DNA of 64,000 nt from DSOI01 sp041394885. Lineage in GTDB: Bacteria > Acidobacteriota > Terriglobia > Bryobacterales > Bryobacteraceae. How positions within the stretch are numbered: position 1 is the first letter of the stretch; each line of letters opens with the position of its first letter. The position numbers and the translations under genes are program-made. The notes beneath the pieces were generated by a model. That model saw nothing but the letters and a program-made list of their open reading frames with translations, did not search any database and was not told the DNA's origin. The DNA is taken from contig JAWKHI010000006.1 of the NCBI GenBank assembly GCA_041394885.1, positions 1 to 64,000 on the forward strand, in the 5' to 3' direction. Below are positions 9,801 to 19,313 of the stretch, piece by piece.

Positions 9801-11372
9801 GGTTTCGTTGGCGATGCGGGTGAGTATCACTTCGTTGATTCCACCGAAGCCAACCGCGAAGACCGGCGCGCTCGCCTGGCGGGCAGCGGCGATCGCCACG
9901 TCGACGGTGGGAGAGGTTCCGCCGTCACGGCCGTCGGTCATCAGGACAAGGGCCTTTCGGCCGGACCTTGCCTGCAGAGCGTTGGCGCCGGTCTGGATGG
10001 CCGCGTAGAGCGCGGTGCCGCCGCCGCCGGGGATCGCATCGATGGCCGCCTTCGCCGCGTTCTTGTCGGCGGTGAAGGCCAACCGCTCCACCACCGCGGT
10101 GGCAAAGGAATAGACGGCGATGGTGTCGCCGGCGCCGAGTTGGTCCACGAAGGCGCGCGCGGCCGCCTTCTCGTCGTTGAGACCTGCGGTTCCAAGGGAC
10201 CCGCTGGCATCGATGAGCAGTGCCACCGAGACCGTGGAACCGGACGATCCACCCGATCCGGACGTGTTGCACTGGACGGCGATGGTGCGTGGCTGACCAT
10301 TTTCGGAAAGCGAAAAGTTGCTCTGGCCCAGATTGGGCACGGGCTGATTGGAGCTATCGGTGACGGTGACGAACAATTTTTTCTGAGCAGGACAGGCGCT
10401 GTTGTCCTCCTGATTGATGGACAGGCGCAGATCGCCAGTTGCTCCGCCGCCTCCGCCTCCAGTTGGCGGCGGAGTTCCACCGGCGGTTTCCCGCGCCGTG
10501 AATGTGCACTGGATGGCGGGCGAAAGCTCCGTGATGGTGCCTTCCATGCTTAGCCCACCGCCGAGGGCGGAGACGACAGTCCCGGCCCATTGCTGCCGGC
10601 GGGCGCCAAACGTTCGTGCAAAAGCGAGCGTCCGGCCGGAGGCAGTTCCGGTGATCGTGCCGGGGTTTGCCGTGCCCAGGAACTGGCCGCTCAACGCGCT
10701 GCCGGTCTGCTGGAGAAGGAACTCTCCGGAGAAGGTTCCTGAAGCTTGGCAGTTGGCCGACCAAGTCCACGTCTTGTTCAAGTTCGCGGTGGGCGGAGTG
10801 GCCCCACCCGTTATCGTAGCCACCAAACGCCCACGGACTTCCACACCGGGCGTGAAGACGGCGATGGCGATGTGATAGTTGCCGGGCGCCAGGGTGGGTG
10901 TGGCTCGGCGCGATGCCGTCGCACTCTGCCAGCCATCCAGGTCGATGATAACGCTTTCGTTACCGGTGTCGGTGCCAGAGAAGAATTCGGCGATAACGTT
11001 ACCTCCTCCAGTTGGAACCTGGGGGTCAGTCGCATATCGAACGACCAGATCCATGTCTACGCCTGGGGTGTCGGAAAAAAGCTGGACCACCAGGCGGGTG
11101 GAACCCGGCGGGACGTTGATGAGCGAGGCGTTGTCTCCGGTGAACAGGGTGGAACGGGAGACAGCGGGAAAGACGAATGGCGCAGGGACGCCACTCGAGA
11201 GGGTGCTGCCCGCGTCGCGCGGACCACCGGAGACGCGGGCGAGGTTCCTGCCGTCCTCGAAAGCGGCCACGCGGCGGTCCGCAGGAGCGGAATAGGCGGC
11301 CGGAGAGGTCAGCAATAGCACGAATCCGGCGGCCATCCCCGCGGTTATGCAGCCTAAGCACTTGTTTGCCAT
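6820..11372 (-). CDS. Large secreted VWA/BACON-domain protein, 3' part frameshifted
   Basis: The uninterrupted part starts with a signal peptide (to about residue 28). It continues with a pre-peptidase-like beta domain (about 60-190), a second beta domain (195-295), a Gly/Pro linker, a von Willebrand A domain (about 378-550, MIDAS DASGS and MTDGRDG), further beta domains and two BACON repeats (about 780-875 and 880-965). The C-terminal domain is of the Solibacter type. Downstream of base 8100 the frame changes seven times: +1 near 8084, -1 near 8019, +1 at 7400-7403, +1 near 7349, -1 near 7136, -1 in the G run 6973-6977 and -1 near 6905. The net of -1 restores exactly 1518 codons ending at 6820. 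Several shifts are in homopolymers, so base-calling error is likely. Probably a surface adhesion or protein-binding factor; no enzymatic motif was seen. Confidence 0.72.
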
Positions 11373-11495
11373 CCGTCCTCCCGTTCTCAGTCGATCGATG
11401 TCCTACCCGATAGACACGACATTCCGAGCGAGAAAGGCTCATCGGACTCCAATGGCTTTGTTTGCTGGCGGGTTAGCCTGTCTTTCGCAGTCAGG

Positions 11496-14378
11496 TTAGA
11501 GGTTGCGCGCCGAAGCCCGGGCGAGGCGACTGGCTGCCTTGCGGGTAAGGCGATGGCCGGGGCCGTGGCGCGCACGCAGCTTTTCAAGCCCGGATGTGAG
11601 CAATGGACCGGCCTCGGCGTGCCGCTTCAAGGCGAACAGGCAGGCGCCGAGAGCACTCTCAGCTTCTCCGATTTCGGCGGCGCCGCCGGAGAAGGTCTTG
11701 CGTCTGATCTCGAGGGCTTCACGGAGGAGCGGCTCAGCCTGCATCGGATCCCCGTTCTCCAGGAGCCACTGTCCCAGCCCAACGAGGGCGTAGGCGATGT
11801 GCGGATGTCCGGCAGGCAGGGCTTTGCGGCGAATCGCGAGAGCCTCCCTGTAGGCCGTTTCCGCGCCGGGGCGTTTGCCGTCGTGCAGCAGGCTGGCGAG
11901 GTTGTTCAGATTGGTGGCCACCAGTGGATGAGCATCTCCGAACAGACGGCGCGACATCGCCAGAGACTCAGCCAGGAGCCGCTCGGACTGCGCACTTCGG
12001 CGCATCGAGTGCAAGACGGAACCGAGGTTGCCAAGACCGCGCATCACGGCGACGTGATCGCCGGGGAAATTTTTTCGGACGATGCGCAACGCTTCCCGCT
12101 GCGCGGCCTCGGCTTCCTCCAAGCGGCCGGTATTTTGGAGCAGAACACCGAGGTTGTTGAGCGATTGGGCCAAGTCCGGATGCTGACCGTCGAGACGGTC
12201 GCGGCGGATGGAGATCCCCTCGCGCAGCAAGGGTTCGGCGCGATCGAAGTCCCCGCGCGCCATGAGCACCAGACCGAGATTATTCACGGCGGTGGCCAGT
12301 TTGGGATGCCCGGGACGCACCTTGCGCAAAATGGCGATGGCCTCGCGCTGGAGCGGCTCGCTCTCGCTGGCCTTGCCCATGCGGCTGAGAACGGATGCGA
12401 GATTGTTGAGCGTGTCCGCCAATTGTTGATGGCTCGGGCCGAACAACTGGCGGCGTAGCTGGAGGGATTCGCGCAGCAGGGGTTCGGCCTCAGCGAAGCG
12501 GCCCTGGGCGTAGTGCAACATGGCGAGGCCGGTGAGGGCGTCGGCGAGGTGCGGATCCGGCGCGGTCCGGGCGCGGCGAAGCACGGAAACGGCCCCCTCG
12601 AACAGCGGCTGGGCGGCATCGTAATCGCCTTTCCGGAAGTGCGCAAGCCCGAGATAGGTTTGGGTGGCGGCTGTGTCGGGATGGGCCAGACCGAGCACGC
12701 GCCGGCGAACATCGAGCGCCTCCTGAAACCTGCGCGCGGACTCGTTGTAGTTGCCCTGATCATGCAGCACGAGCCCCAGGCGATGGAGGTTGGCGGCGAG
12801 ATCCAGCCCAGGGGACGTTGCGACAGAGCGCCTGAGCGCGAGGCTGCTTTCGTAGAGCCGGCGGGCGGGCGGATAGAGACCCAGCTTGTGATAGACGCGG
12901 GCCATTACGTCCATCAGACCGGCCTTGATGTCGGGCTGCCCGGCGAGTCCGGTTTGAATCTTCGCGGCGCCGCGGTCCAGAAATTCCCGCGCCGTGATCT
13001 GCGCGCCGGTTCCGAGGTCGGGATCGGAGACGGTGAAGAGATCGACGAACAGTTCGGATACCTGACGGGCCTTGTCCCTTTCGGCGGTGAGGCGCACGGA
13101 CTGAATGGCGAGAGCGCTTGAAAAGACCGCGGCGGCCAGGACAGCGGCTACCGCGGTGGCGACGCCCCACTTGTGGCGGCTGACGAATTTCCGCGCGCGA
13201 TACCCGCGCGAATCGGGGCGGGCGAGAACGGGAAGCCCATCGAGATGACGGCGAATGTCGTCGCCGAGATCGGCCGCGGAGCTGTACCTCCGATCCGGAT
13301 CCTTGTGAAGCGCCTTGGCACAAATGGTGTCCAGGTCGCCCGAAAGGAGTCTGCACAGGGTGGTGGGACTGACGCCGCGCCGCTTGGCGTTTTGCTCGAT
13401 CGAGCGGCGAGCCGCGGTGCTCACCGGCTCCGGATCCTGATGCAGAACCGCGCGCTCGAGATCTTCCCAGGACCCGGCTTTAGGCACCGGACGCTCGCCC
13501 GAGAGTAGTTCGTAGAGCACACCACCGAGTCCGTACACGTCGGTGGCGGTGGTGACGGGCTTGCCGAGCCATTGTTCCGGGGCGGCGTACTGGGGCGTGA
13601 GAACGCGATGCCCGGTTAGGGTGTCGCCGGCATCGGCTCCCGTATCTTCGCCGGCAATCGGGCGTTCTCCGGCCAACGGTTTGGCGATCCCGAAATCGAG
13701 CAACTTGATCTCACCCTGCGACGAGACGAGGATGTTGCCGGGTTTGAGGTCACGATGCACGACAAGGTTGCGGTGCGCGTGCTCGACCGCGGCGGCCACG
13801 GAGATAAACAAGCGGAGACGTTCTTTCACCGGGAGGCACTGCCGGTCACAATCATCGAGCAGCGGCAGGCCATCGACGTATTCGAGCACGAAGTAGGGGA
13901 GACCTTCCTGGGTGGCGCCACCATCCAACAGCCGGGCAATGCCGGGGTGGTTGAGCTGTGACAGAATGCGGCGTTCGGCGAGAAAGCGCCTGAGCACTGC
14001 TTCCGATTGACGGCCCGGACGGATCACTTTGATGGCCACCTGTTGTTGGAATTGCCCATCGTCGCGTTCGGCGAGGTAGACAGCGCCCATACCGCCGCGG
14101 CCGATCTCGCGGACCACGCGGTAGGAACCGATTCGCCGGCCTTCGACCGATTGGCCGAGATCCAGTTCCTCCGGCCCCGCGCGCCGCAGATCGGCGCCAA
14201 GATCGTCAAAGAAGGCGAATGCCTGCCGATGCCTGGCAAGCATCCGGGCTACTTCGTGGCGGAGTGCGGAGTCGCCATCGCAGCGGGATTCGAGAAAAGC
14301 GGTCCACTGCTCCGGGGGGCGGTCGAGGGCGGCTTCGAAGATCTCGAGCAAACGGTCAAACTGTGGGGAGCCGTTCAC
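11496..14378 (-). CDS. Transmembrane serine/threonine protein kinase with TPR sensor domain
   Basis: 960 residues. The cytoplasmic Hanks-type kinase domain spans about 85-380, with the glycine loop GRGGMGAVYLAE, VAIK lysine, catalytic HRDLKPGN (about 208-215), DFG (228-230) and APE (YAAPEQW). All catalytic residues are present. One membrane helix follows at about 404-424, and the remainder (about 480-940) is a series of tetratricopeptide repeats with the NNLG/NNLA and LY signature. Start is GTG at 14378, overlapping the stop of the sigma-factor gene by four bases (GTGA). This sigma-kinase pairing is common in acidobacteria and planctomycetes. The role is probably envelope signalling through protein-protein contacts of the TPRs, with the target unknown. 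Confidence 0.92.
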   Translation of the reverse strand: MNGSPQFDRLLEIFEAALDRPPEQWTAFLESRCDGDSALRHEVARMLARHRQAFAFFDDLGADLRRAGPEELDLGQSVEGRRIGSYRVVREIGRGGMGAVYLAERDDGQFQQQVAIKVIRPGRQSEAVLRRFLAERRILSQLNHPGIARLLDGGATQEGLPYFVLEYVDGLPLLDDCDRQCLPVKERLRLFISVAAAVEHAHRNLVVHRDLKPGNILVSSQGEIKLLDFGIAKPLAGERPIAGEDTGADAGDTLTGHRVLTPQYAAPEQWLGKPVTTATDVYGLGGVLYELLSGERPVPKAGSWEDLERAVLHQDPEPVSTAARRSIEQNAKRRGVSPTTLCRLLSGDLDTICAKALHKDPDRRYSSAADLGDDIRRHLDGLPVLARPDSRGYRARKFVSRHKWGVATAVAAVLAAAVFSSALAIQSVRLTAERDKARQVSELFVDLFTVSDPDLGTGAQITAREFLDRGAAKIQTGLAGQPDIKAGLMDVMARVYHKLGLYPPARRLYESSLALRRSVATSPGLDLAANLHRLGLVLHDQGNYNESARRFQEALDVRRRVLGLAHPDTAATQTYLGLAHFRKGDYDAAQPLFEGAVSVLRRARTAPDPHLADALTGLAMLHYAQGRFAEAEPLLRESLQLRRQLFGPSHQQLADTLNNLASVLSRMGKASESEPLQREAIAILRKVRPGHPKLATAVNNLGLVLMARGDFDRAEPLLREGISIRRDRLDGQHPDLAQSLNNLGVLLQNTGRLEEAEAAQREALRIVRKNFPGDHVAVMRGLGNLGSVLHSMRRSAQSERLLAESLAMSRRLFGDAHPLVATNLNNLASLLHDGKRPGAETAYREALAIRRKALPAGHPHIAYALVGLGQWLLENGDPMQAEPLLREALEIRRKTFSGGAAEIGEAESALGACLFALKRHAEAGPLLTSGLEKLRARHGPGHRLTRKAASRLARASARNL

Positions 14379-14959
14379 TGCTCCGGCGCCTCGGAGGGAA
14401 GAGGGCCGAGTTCCTTAAACAGCCATGCGCGCGCGGAATCCCAGCCGCGCTTTACAGTGGCGGGCGAAATTGAAAGAGCCTGGGCGGTCTCCTCGACAGT
14501 AAGCCCGCCGAAGAAGCGGCACTCCACGATCTGACTGAGCCGTTGGTTGTTGGCGCCGAGCTTGCCCAACGCCTCGTCCACGGCCAGCAATTCTTCCGCG
14601 CGGCCGACCGAGGCCAGGTGAAGGTGCTCCAACGGCAGTTCGCCGGCGCCGCCACCGCGCTTCTGGCGTCCCCAGCGCCGGGCGTTGTCGATCAGGATAT
14701 TGCGCATGGCCACGGAGGCAAAGTAGAAGAAATGGGACCGGTCTTCCCATTGGCACCGCGACTGGTCGACGAGGTTGACATATGCTTCATGCACCAAGCT
14801 GGTGGTGCCGGGCGAATGCGGCCCGCTCCAACGGAAGCGGCGGAGGCGGGCGATCTTGCGAAGTTCGTCGTAGACGAGTGGAATCAACTCGTCGGCGGCT
14901 TCCCGCTTCCCTCTGGCAAAGGCAGCAAGCAGCGTGGTTACGTCGGCGGCGGTCCCCAT
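14375..14959 (-). CDS. ECF-type RNA polymerase sigma factor (acidobacterial family)
   Basis: About 194 residues. Region 2 is represented by LIPLVYDELRKIARLRRFR, TSLVHEAYVNLVDQ and FFYFASVAMRNILIDNARR, which is the pattern of the Sig70_ECF/TIGR02999-like group abundant in Acidobacteria and Planctomycetes. Region 4 contains the helix-turn-helix GLTVEETAQALSISPATVKR. No anti-sigma gene is adjacent; the next gene, a kinase overlapping by GTGA, is the likely regulator. The ATG at 14959 was preferred because family members start there; an in-frame ATG at 15010 would leave 2 bp to the divergent esterase gene. The gap to that gene is only 53 bp, so both promoters must lie in or next to this short stretch. 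Confidence 0.88.
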   Translation of the reverse strand: MGTAADVTTLLAAFARGKREAADELIPLVYDELRKIARLRRFRWSGPHSPGTTSLVHEAYVNLVDQSRCQWEDRSHFFYFASVAMRNILIDNARRWGRQKRGGGAGELPLEHLHLASVGRAEELLAVDEALGKLGANNQRLSQIVECRFFGGLTVEETAQALSISPATVKRGWDSARAWLFKELGPLPSEAPEQ

Positions 14960-15012
14960 GGACTGTTTTAGCCTATCAGATGGAACCGTTCCGTTAAGAT
15001 GGCTGTACACCT

Positions 15013-16290
15013 ATGATCCGCACGACTTTCCGATCGAGGCTGCTCCTTCTATCCGGTTTCGTATTCGGGGCGGTGTCGGCTTGGGCGCAGAAGCATCCGC
15101 TGCAGGAACTGGTTGACGCGGCGCGCCGAGACGCCCCCGAACTGGCGACGCTGCTGGGAAGGGGCTTGCCCGGAATGCGGGGCCGCGACGGGGTGGCGGT
15201 GTGGGGCCAAGATTTTCTGTTTGCCGTAGAAAGCCCAACACCGGCCACGGTGTCGATCGACAAGCAGCCGCCTTTGAAAATGAAGCACGTTGCAGGAACG
15301 AACTACTACTACCTGCTGAAGACACTCCGCCTGGGCGTGACGCACCAGTATCACTATCGCGACGCGGCCGGCAAGCCGATTGGGAGCTACGAGGTGGCCG
15401 GCTATAACCCGGACTCTTATCCGCTACCGGGGACGCCGCCCGGAACGCTGTCGGAGCGGAAGACCCTGACGTCGAAGGTGTATCCCGGCATGACGGCGAA
15501 TTTCTGGGTCTACACGAACGCGGGTGTGAATACGGCAACGGGTGCGCCATTGATGGTTTGGCAGGATGGAGAAACGATCGTGGGCAACGCGGATCTGCTG
15601 CGGCTGCGGCTGCAAATCGTCTCCGACAATCTGGTGGCGAAAAAATTGATACCACCGATGGTGCACGTGCTGATCCAGCCTGGCGAGGGGCAGCCGCGAA
15701 TGAGGAGCGTGCAATACGATACGGTGTCGGGCACCTACGGCCAGTATCTGCTGGAGGAAATTCTGCCGGAGGTGGAGAAGGTATACAAACTGCGCAAGGA
15801 CGCCTACTCACGAGCGATCGCCGGAGCGTCGTCGGGCGCGATTTGCGCGTTCAATGTTGCGTGGTACTATCCGGAACAATTCAGCCGCGTGCTATCGCAC
15901 ATCGGAAGCTATGCCGCGCTGCAGTGGCGTCCGGAGGAGCATCTGGATGGCGGCTACATCGTGCCATACAGGGTTGGACGGGAACCGAAGAAGAATCTGC
16001 GGGTGTGGCTATCGGACGGCGCCGACGATGGCGAGAGCCGGGCCGGAAGCTGGCCGCTGAGTAATATCCAACTGGCGAACATGCTCAAACTGCGCGGTTA
16101 CGATTTTCACTTCCGCTTCGGGACCAGCTTGCACGCTATCGCGCAGGGAGCGATGGATCTGCCGGAGTCACTGACCTGGTTGTGGCGGGACTACGATCCG
16201 TCGCGGACGGCGCAGGAGTACGAAATGGAGCCGGCTGAGCGTGACAAGCCGGTGTTCCGGGTGACGATTACGAACCGCGATGCCTACTGA
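15013..16290 (+). CDS. Secreted esterase of the enterochelin-esterase (Fes-like) family
   Basis: 425 residues with a signal peptide cleaved after about residue 25 (SAWAQ). The N-terminal part (about 60-150) is a carbohydrate-binding-like beta domain. The C-terminal part is an alpha/beta hydrolase with the nucleophile in GASSGAICAF and a distal His in FGTSLHAIAQGA. This arrangement is shared with Fes/IroE-type siderophore esterases and with feruloyl or acetyl-xylan esterases that are common in polysaccharide-degrading acidobacteria. The substrate is therefore not settled. No siderophore genes are nearby, which leans towards a plant-polymer or other ester substrate. It is followed after 27 bp by a decayed gluconate-dehydrogenase gene. 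Confidence 0.8.
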   Translation: MIRTTFRSRLLLLSGFVFGAVSAWAQKHPLQELVDAARRDAPELATLLGRGLPGMRGRDGVAVWGQDFLFAVESPTPATVSIDKQPPLKMKHVAGTNYYYLLKTLRLGVTHQYHYRDAAGKPIGSYEVAGYNPDSYPLPGTPPGTLSERKTLTSKVYPGMTANFWVYTNAGVNTATGAPLMVWQDGETIVGNADLLRLRLQIVSDNLVAKKLIPPMVHVLIQPGEGQPRMRSVQYDTVSGTYGQYLLEEILPEVEKVYKLRKDAYSRAIAGASSGAICAFNVAWYYPEQFSRVLSHIGSYAALQWRPEEHLDGGYIVPYRVGREPKKNLRVWLSDGADDGESRAGSWPLSNIQLANMLKLRGYDFHFRFGTSLHAIAQGAMDLPESLTWLWRDYDPSRTAQEYEMEPAERDKPVFRVTITNRDAY

Positions 16291-16317
16291 AGCGGCGCAA
16301 CTTCAATAGGAGTCCGG

Positions 16318-16693
16318 ATGAAACGAAGAAACGCGATGCAACTGGTGGTGATTGGCCCCTGCGGCGGCGCTGCACGCGCAACAGCACGCGGGGCACGCGA
16401 CGGCCACGACGGCGGAGGCTAGCAAGCAGCACTTCTCTTTCCCGGCGCAGGAAGGGTTGGTGGCCAAGCTGGCAGAGATGATCATTCCAGCCGACGAGCA
16501 CTCGCCTGGCGCGCATGAGGCCAAAGTGAGCGCGTTCATCGACGGTGTGGTGGCCGATACTCACACCGAGGAGCAGCGGCTCTGGACGAGCGGGCTCGCG
16601 ATGTGGAGGAGCACAACGGCGTCAGCGGTTGCGTGGGAGGGTATCCGCAGCTTCCGAACGGAAAATTTCTACCTGGCATACCGCGAGGCCTGA
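16318..16693 (+). pseudogene. Gluconate 2-dehydrogenase subunit 3-like gene, frameshifted and truncated
   Basis: A good ribosome site (AGGAG) precedes ATG 16318, giving MKRRNAMQLVVIG. The frame breaks in a C run (16356-16359); removing one C joins it to AAALHAQQHAG and then to LAEMIIPADEHSPGAHEAKV and FIDGVVADT, which are hallmarks of the Gluconate_2-dh3 family, a small Tat-exported subunit of flavin-dependent sugar dehydrogenases. A second shift near 16600 appears to lie between WTSGLA and DVEEHN. The rest of the usual 180-200 residue domain is not recognisable, and the large GMC flavoprotein subunit that should accompany it is absent. It is therefore a remnant, or a gene badly affected by sequence errors. 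Confidence 0.6.
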
Positions 16694-16707
16694 CTGAGAA
16701 GAACAGG

Positions 16708-18183
16708 CTAGTACGCGCCCCGGCGGAACAATACCGCGGTGACGGTTCGAGCCATGATGAACAGGTCAAGCCAGACGGACCAGTTCCTGATGTAGTAAAG
16801 ATCGAGGGCGACGCGCTGTTCGTAGCTGGTGTCGTTGCGTCCGGACACTTGCCAGAGCCCGGTGATGCCGCCCTTGACGCGATAGTACAGGTCAATCCGT
16901 TCGCCGTATTTTGCGATCTCGCCGCTAACGACGGGGCGCGGGCCAACGACGCTCATCTCGCCGCGAATCACATTCCATAGCTGCGGCAACTCGTCGAGGC
17001 TGGTTTTGCGCAAGATGGCGCCGATGCGGCTGACACGTGGATCGTGCCGCAGTTTGTGGGTTTGTTCCCATTCCTGCCGGGCTTCCGGATGAGCAGCCAG
17101 ATAGGCCGCGAAGGCGTCGTCGGCATCGTTGACCATGGAGCGAAACTTCCAAGCGCGGAAGCTTTCACCGGCGCGTCCCACCCGGCGATGTCCGTAGAAG
17201 ACGGGGAAGCCCGATTCGATCAAAACGGCAAGGCCGATCAACAAGAACAACGGCGCCAGCACAACGAGTGCGGCCGAGGCCAACAGAAAGTCCATCACGT
17301 CCTTGGCAACACGCCGATGGCTGGCGTAGATGTGGCGTGAGACTTCGAGGCCCAATTCGCCGGCGACGCTGCGGGATTCAACGCCGACACCGATCAAACC
17401 GGCGAGGGGAGGAAGCAGAATCACACGCGGGAAGTGCGAGCAGCGGCGCTCGATGAGGTCAATGGCGGCGCCACCGGTCAGGCCGGGCTCGGCGACAACG
17501 GCGTAGACGGTGGAGCGGGTGCGCCGTACCAGAGTGGTGAGTTCGTCGTCGGAGAGCACGGGGAGCCCGGCCATCGTTTCGGTGTCGTCGGCACTTTCGG
17601 TGGCGATGGCAACGGGGATCAGTCCGCCGCCGTGATTGCGGAGGAGTGAGTCGGTGGCGGCGGCGAGCGCGTCGCCTGATCCGAACATCACGGCCGGATA
17701 GCCCCACCAACTCCTGCGGCCCAAGGTGTTGCGAATCAGGCTGCGCACCATCGGGATTAGCGCGATGGTGAGAACGACAGCGAGAACGAGCGTCCAGGTA
17801 ACGCCGGAGCGCGCGCCTCGCTGGGAGACCGTCATGGCGGCAAGAACGACGAACACGACCGCGCTCGACATGCTGACGCGGCGGATCTCTTCGGGAGTGG
17901 AAAGCGCGATCACCGAATAGAGCCCGACCGAGCAATAGACGGCGAGGAAGACCGGCATGGCGGGCCAAAGATGCAGGTAGCCGTCGAGTTCCACGGGTCC
18001 CACTGTGACAATTTTCACGAGGACGCTGACAGCCACGGCGACCAAGAGACTAAGCATATCGCCTGCCACGAGCGCCGCGATCACAGCCGCGGGGCGGCAT
18101 TGTCCTCCGAGGCGCGGGGATTCACGAAGCTTCTTCCAAGCCCCACGCGTGGTGCGAGGGCGGGCGGCGACAACGACACTCAT
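16708..18183 (-). CDS. Undecaprenyl-phosphate sugar-1-phosphate transferase (WbaP-type)
   Basis: 491 residues. The N-terminal half has about five membrane helices and a cytoplasmic Rossmann-like segment typical of WbaP/EpsL polyprenyl glycosylphosphotransferases. The C-terminal catalytic half has FYGHRRVGRAGESFRAWKFR, KTSLDELPQLWNVIRGEMSV, VGPRPV and GITGLWQVSGRN. It would start the exopolysaccharide repeat unit by loading a hexose-1-phosphate, probably galactose or glucose, on undecaprenyl phosphate. The ATG at 18183 was chosen for its ATGA overlap with the upstream glycosyltransferase. It is the last gene of the minus-strand EPS operon. Confidence 0.93.
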   Translation of the reverse strand: MSVVVAARPRTTRGAWKKLRESPRLGGQCRPAAVIAALVAGDMLSLLVAVAVSVLVKIVTVGPVELDGYLHLWPAMPVFLAVYCSVGLYSVIALSTPEEIRRVSMSSAVVFVVLAAMTVSQRGARSGVTWTLVLAVVLTIALIPMVRSLIRNTLGRRSWWGYPAVMFGSGDALAAATDSLLRNHGGGLIPVAIATESADDTETMAGLPVLSDDELTTLVRRTRSTVYAVVAEPGLTGGAAIDLIERRCSHFPRVILLPPLAGLIGVGVESRSVAGELGLEVSRHIYASHRRVAKDVMDFLLASAALVVLAPLFLLIGLAVLIESGFPVFYGHRRVGRAGESFRAWKFRSMVNDADDAFAAYLAAHPEARQEWEQTHKLRHDPRVSRIGAILRKTSLDELPQLWNVIRGEMSVVGPRPVVSGEIAKYGERIDLYYRVKGGITGLWQVSGRNDTSYEQRVALDLYYIRNWSVWLDLFIMARTVTAVLFRRGAY

Positions 18184-19313
18184 ACCGTTATCTCCTGAAA
18201 GGGCCCCAGACGGGAGTTCCACATCGGTACAGCCTCCTTGTAGACGGAAAGCGTTCGACGAAGCATGATCGTGTCAGTGAAGTTTTGTTGGTAGCGGAGG
18301 CGAGCGGCCTCGCCAAAGCTACCGCGCATGGCGGCCGATTCCACCAGCGGCCGCAGCCTGGCGGCAAAGTGCGCATCATCGCCGATGGCAGTGGTGAACC
18401 CAGTGACGCCATCGGAGACGGCCTCGCGCACACCACCGGCATCGCTCGCCACCACCGGCAATCCGGCGCGCATGGCCTCGAGAATGGAGATTGGAAAACC
18501 TTCCCAGCGGGTGGGCAGGACAAAGATGTGCGAAGCGGCGAGCAACTGGGGCATGTCTCGCCGGTCCCCGAGAAATCGGATGGAGTTCGCGATGCCGAGT
18601 TCGGCCGCGAGCGATTCCATAGCGGGCCGGAGCGGACCGTCACCGGCGAGTAAAACCTCTACGCGGTCTCCCATCGGGGCCACGGCGCGCAGTAGGGACG
18701 CATGATCCTTCTGTGGCGCGAAACGGGCGGCCATGAGTATCCTGACTGGCCCGTCATCGGACCCGGGGCGGGCGCGATGGGGGCAATCTGGAATGCCGTT
18801 GTGGACGGTCTGGATTTTCGACGCGGGGATGCCATGGGCGATGGCCAGCCGGCGATTGGCATCGGACACGGTGATGATCTTGCGACAGACGCGCCCGGCC
18901 CCTTTCTCCAGGGGCGTACCGATCGTATGCCAGAGACGTGAGGTGCCTTCGGCGAAACACCAGGTATGGGCGGTGAACACGCTGGGGATGCGCCGAACGG
19001 CGGCGGCGGCACGGGCCAGGAATCCGGCCTTTGAGGTATGGGCGTGGACGAGACAGGGATTGATGCGTCCAAACAAACCGACGAGACCGGCCAATGCCGC
19101 GACATCCTTGCGTGGAGCCATGGGCTGCACGAGCGTAGGCAGGACGTGGACTTCGACGCCGATCGACGAAGCGCTCTCGGTGAGAAAGCCGTGTTCACCG
19201 GTGATGAGGTGGACATCCATGCGCTCGCGGAAGCCGTCGAGGAGATCGAGCACGTGGCTTTGTCCGCCGCCGATTTCGGCGCGGGTGATCACGTAGGCAA
19301 CCGACGGTCTCAT
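18180..19313 (-). CDS. Glycosyltransferase family 4 (GT-B fold)
   Basis: 377 residues. The N-terminus (VAYVITRAEIGGGQSHVLDL) is the GT4 acceptor-side motif, and the C-terminal half contains HIFVLPTRWEGFPISILEAM followed by GLPVVASDAGGVREAV, the nucleotide-sugar-binding E-x7-E region. It likely adds one sugar to the lipid-linked exopolysaccharide repeat unit at the cytoplasmic membrane. The start at 19313 overlaps the upstream glycosyltransferase stop by ATGA, and its own stop overlaps wbaP by ATGA. Donor and linkage cannot be inferred. Confidence 0.9.
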   Translation of the reverse strand: MRPSVAYVITRAEIGGGQSHVLDLLDGFRERMDVHLITGEHGFLTESASSIGVEVHVLPTLVQPMAPRKDVAALAGLVGLFGRINPCLVHAHTSKAGFLARAAAAVRRIPSVFTAHTWCFAEGTSRLWHTIGTPLEKGAGRVCRKIITVSDANRRLAIAHGIPASKIQTVHNGIPDCPHRARPGSDDGPVRILMAARFAPQKDHASLLRAVAPMGDRVEVLLAGDGPLRPAMESLAAELGIANSIRFLGDRRDMPQLLAASHIFVLPTRWEGFPISILEAMRAGLPVVASDAGGVREAVSDGVTGFTTAIGDDAHFAARLRPLVESAAMRGSFGEAARLRYQQNFTDTIMLRRTLSVYKEAVPMWNSRLGPFQEITV

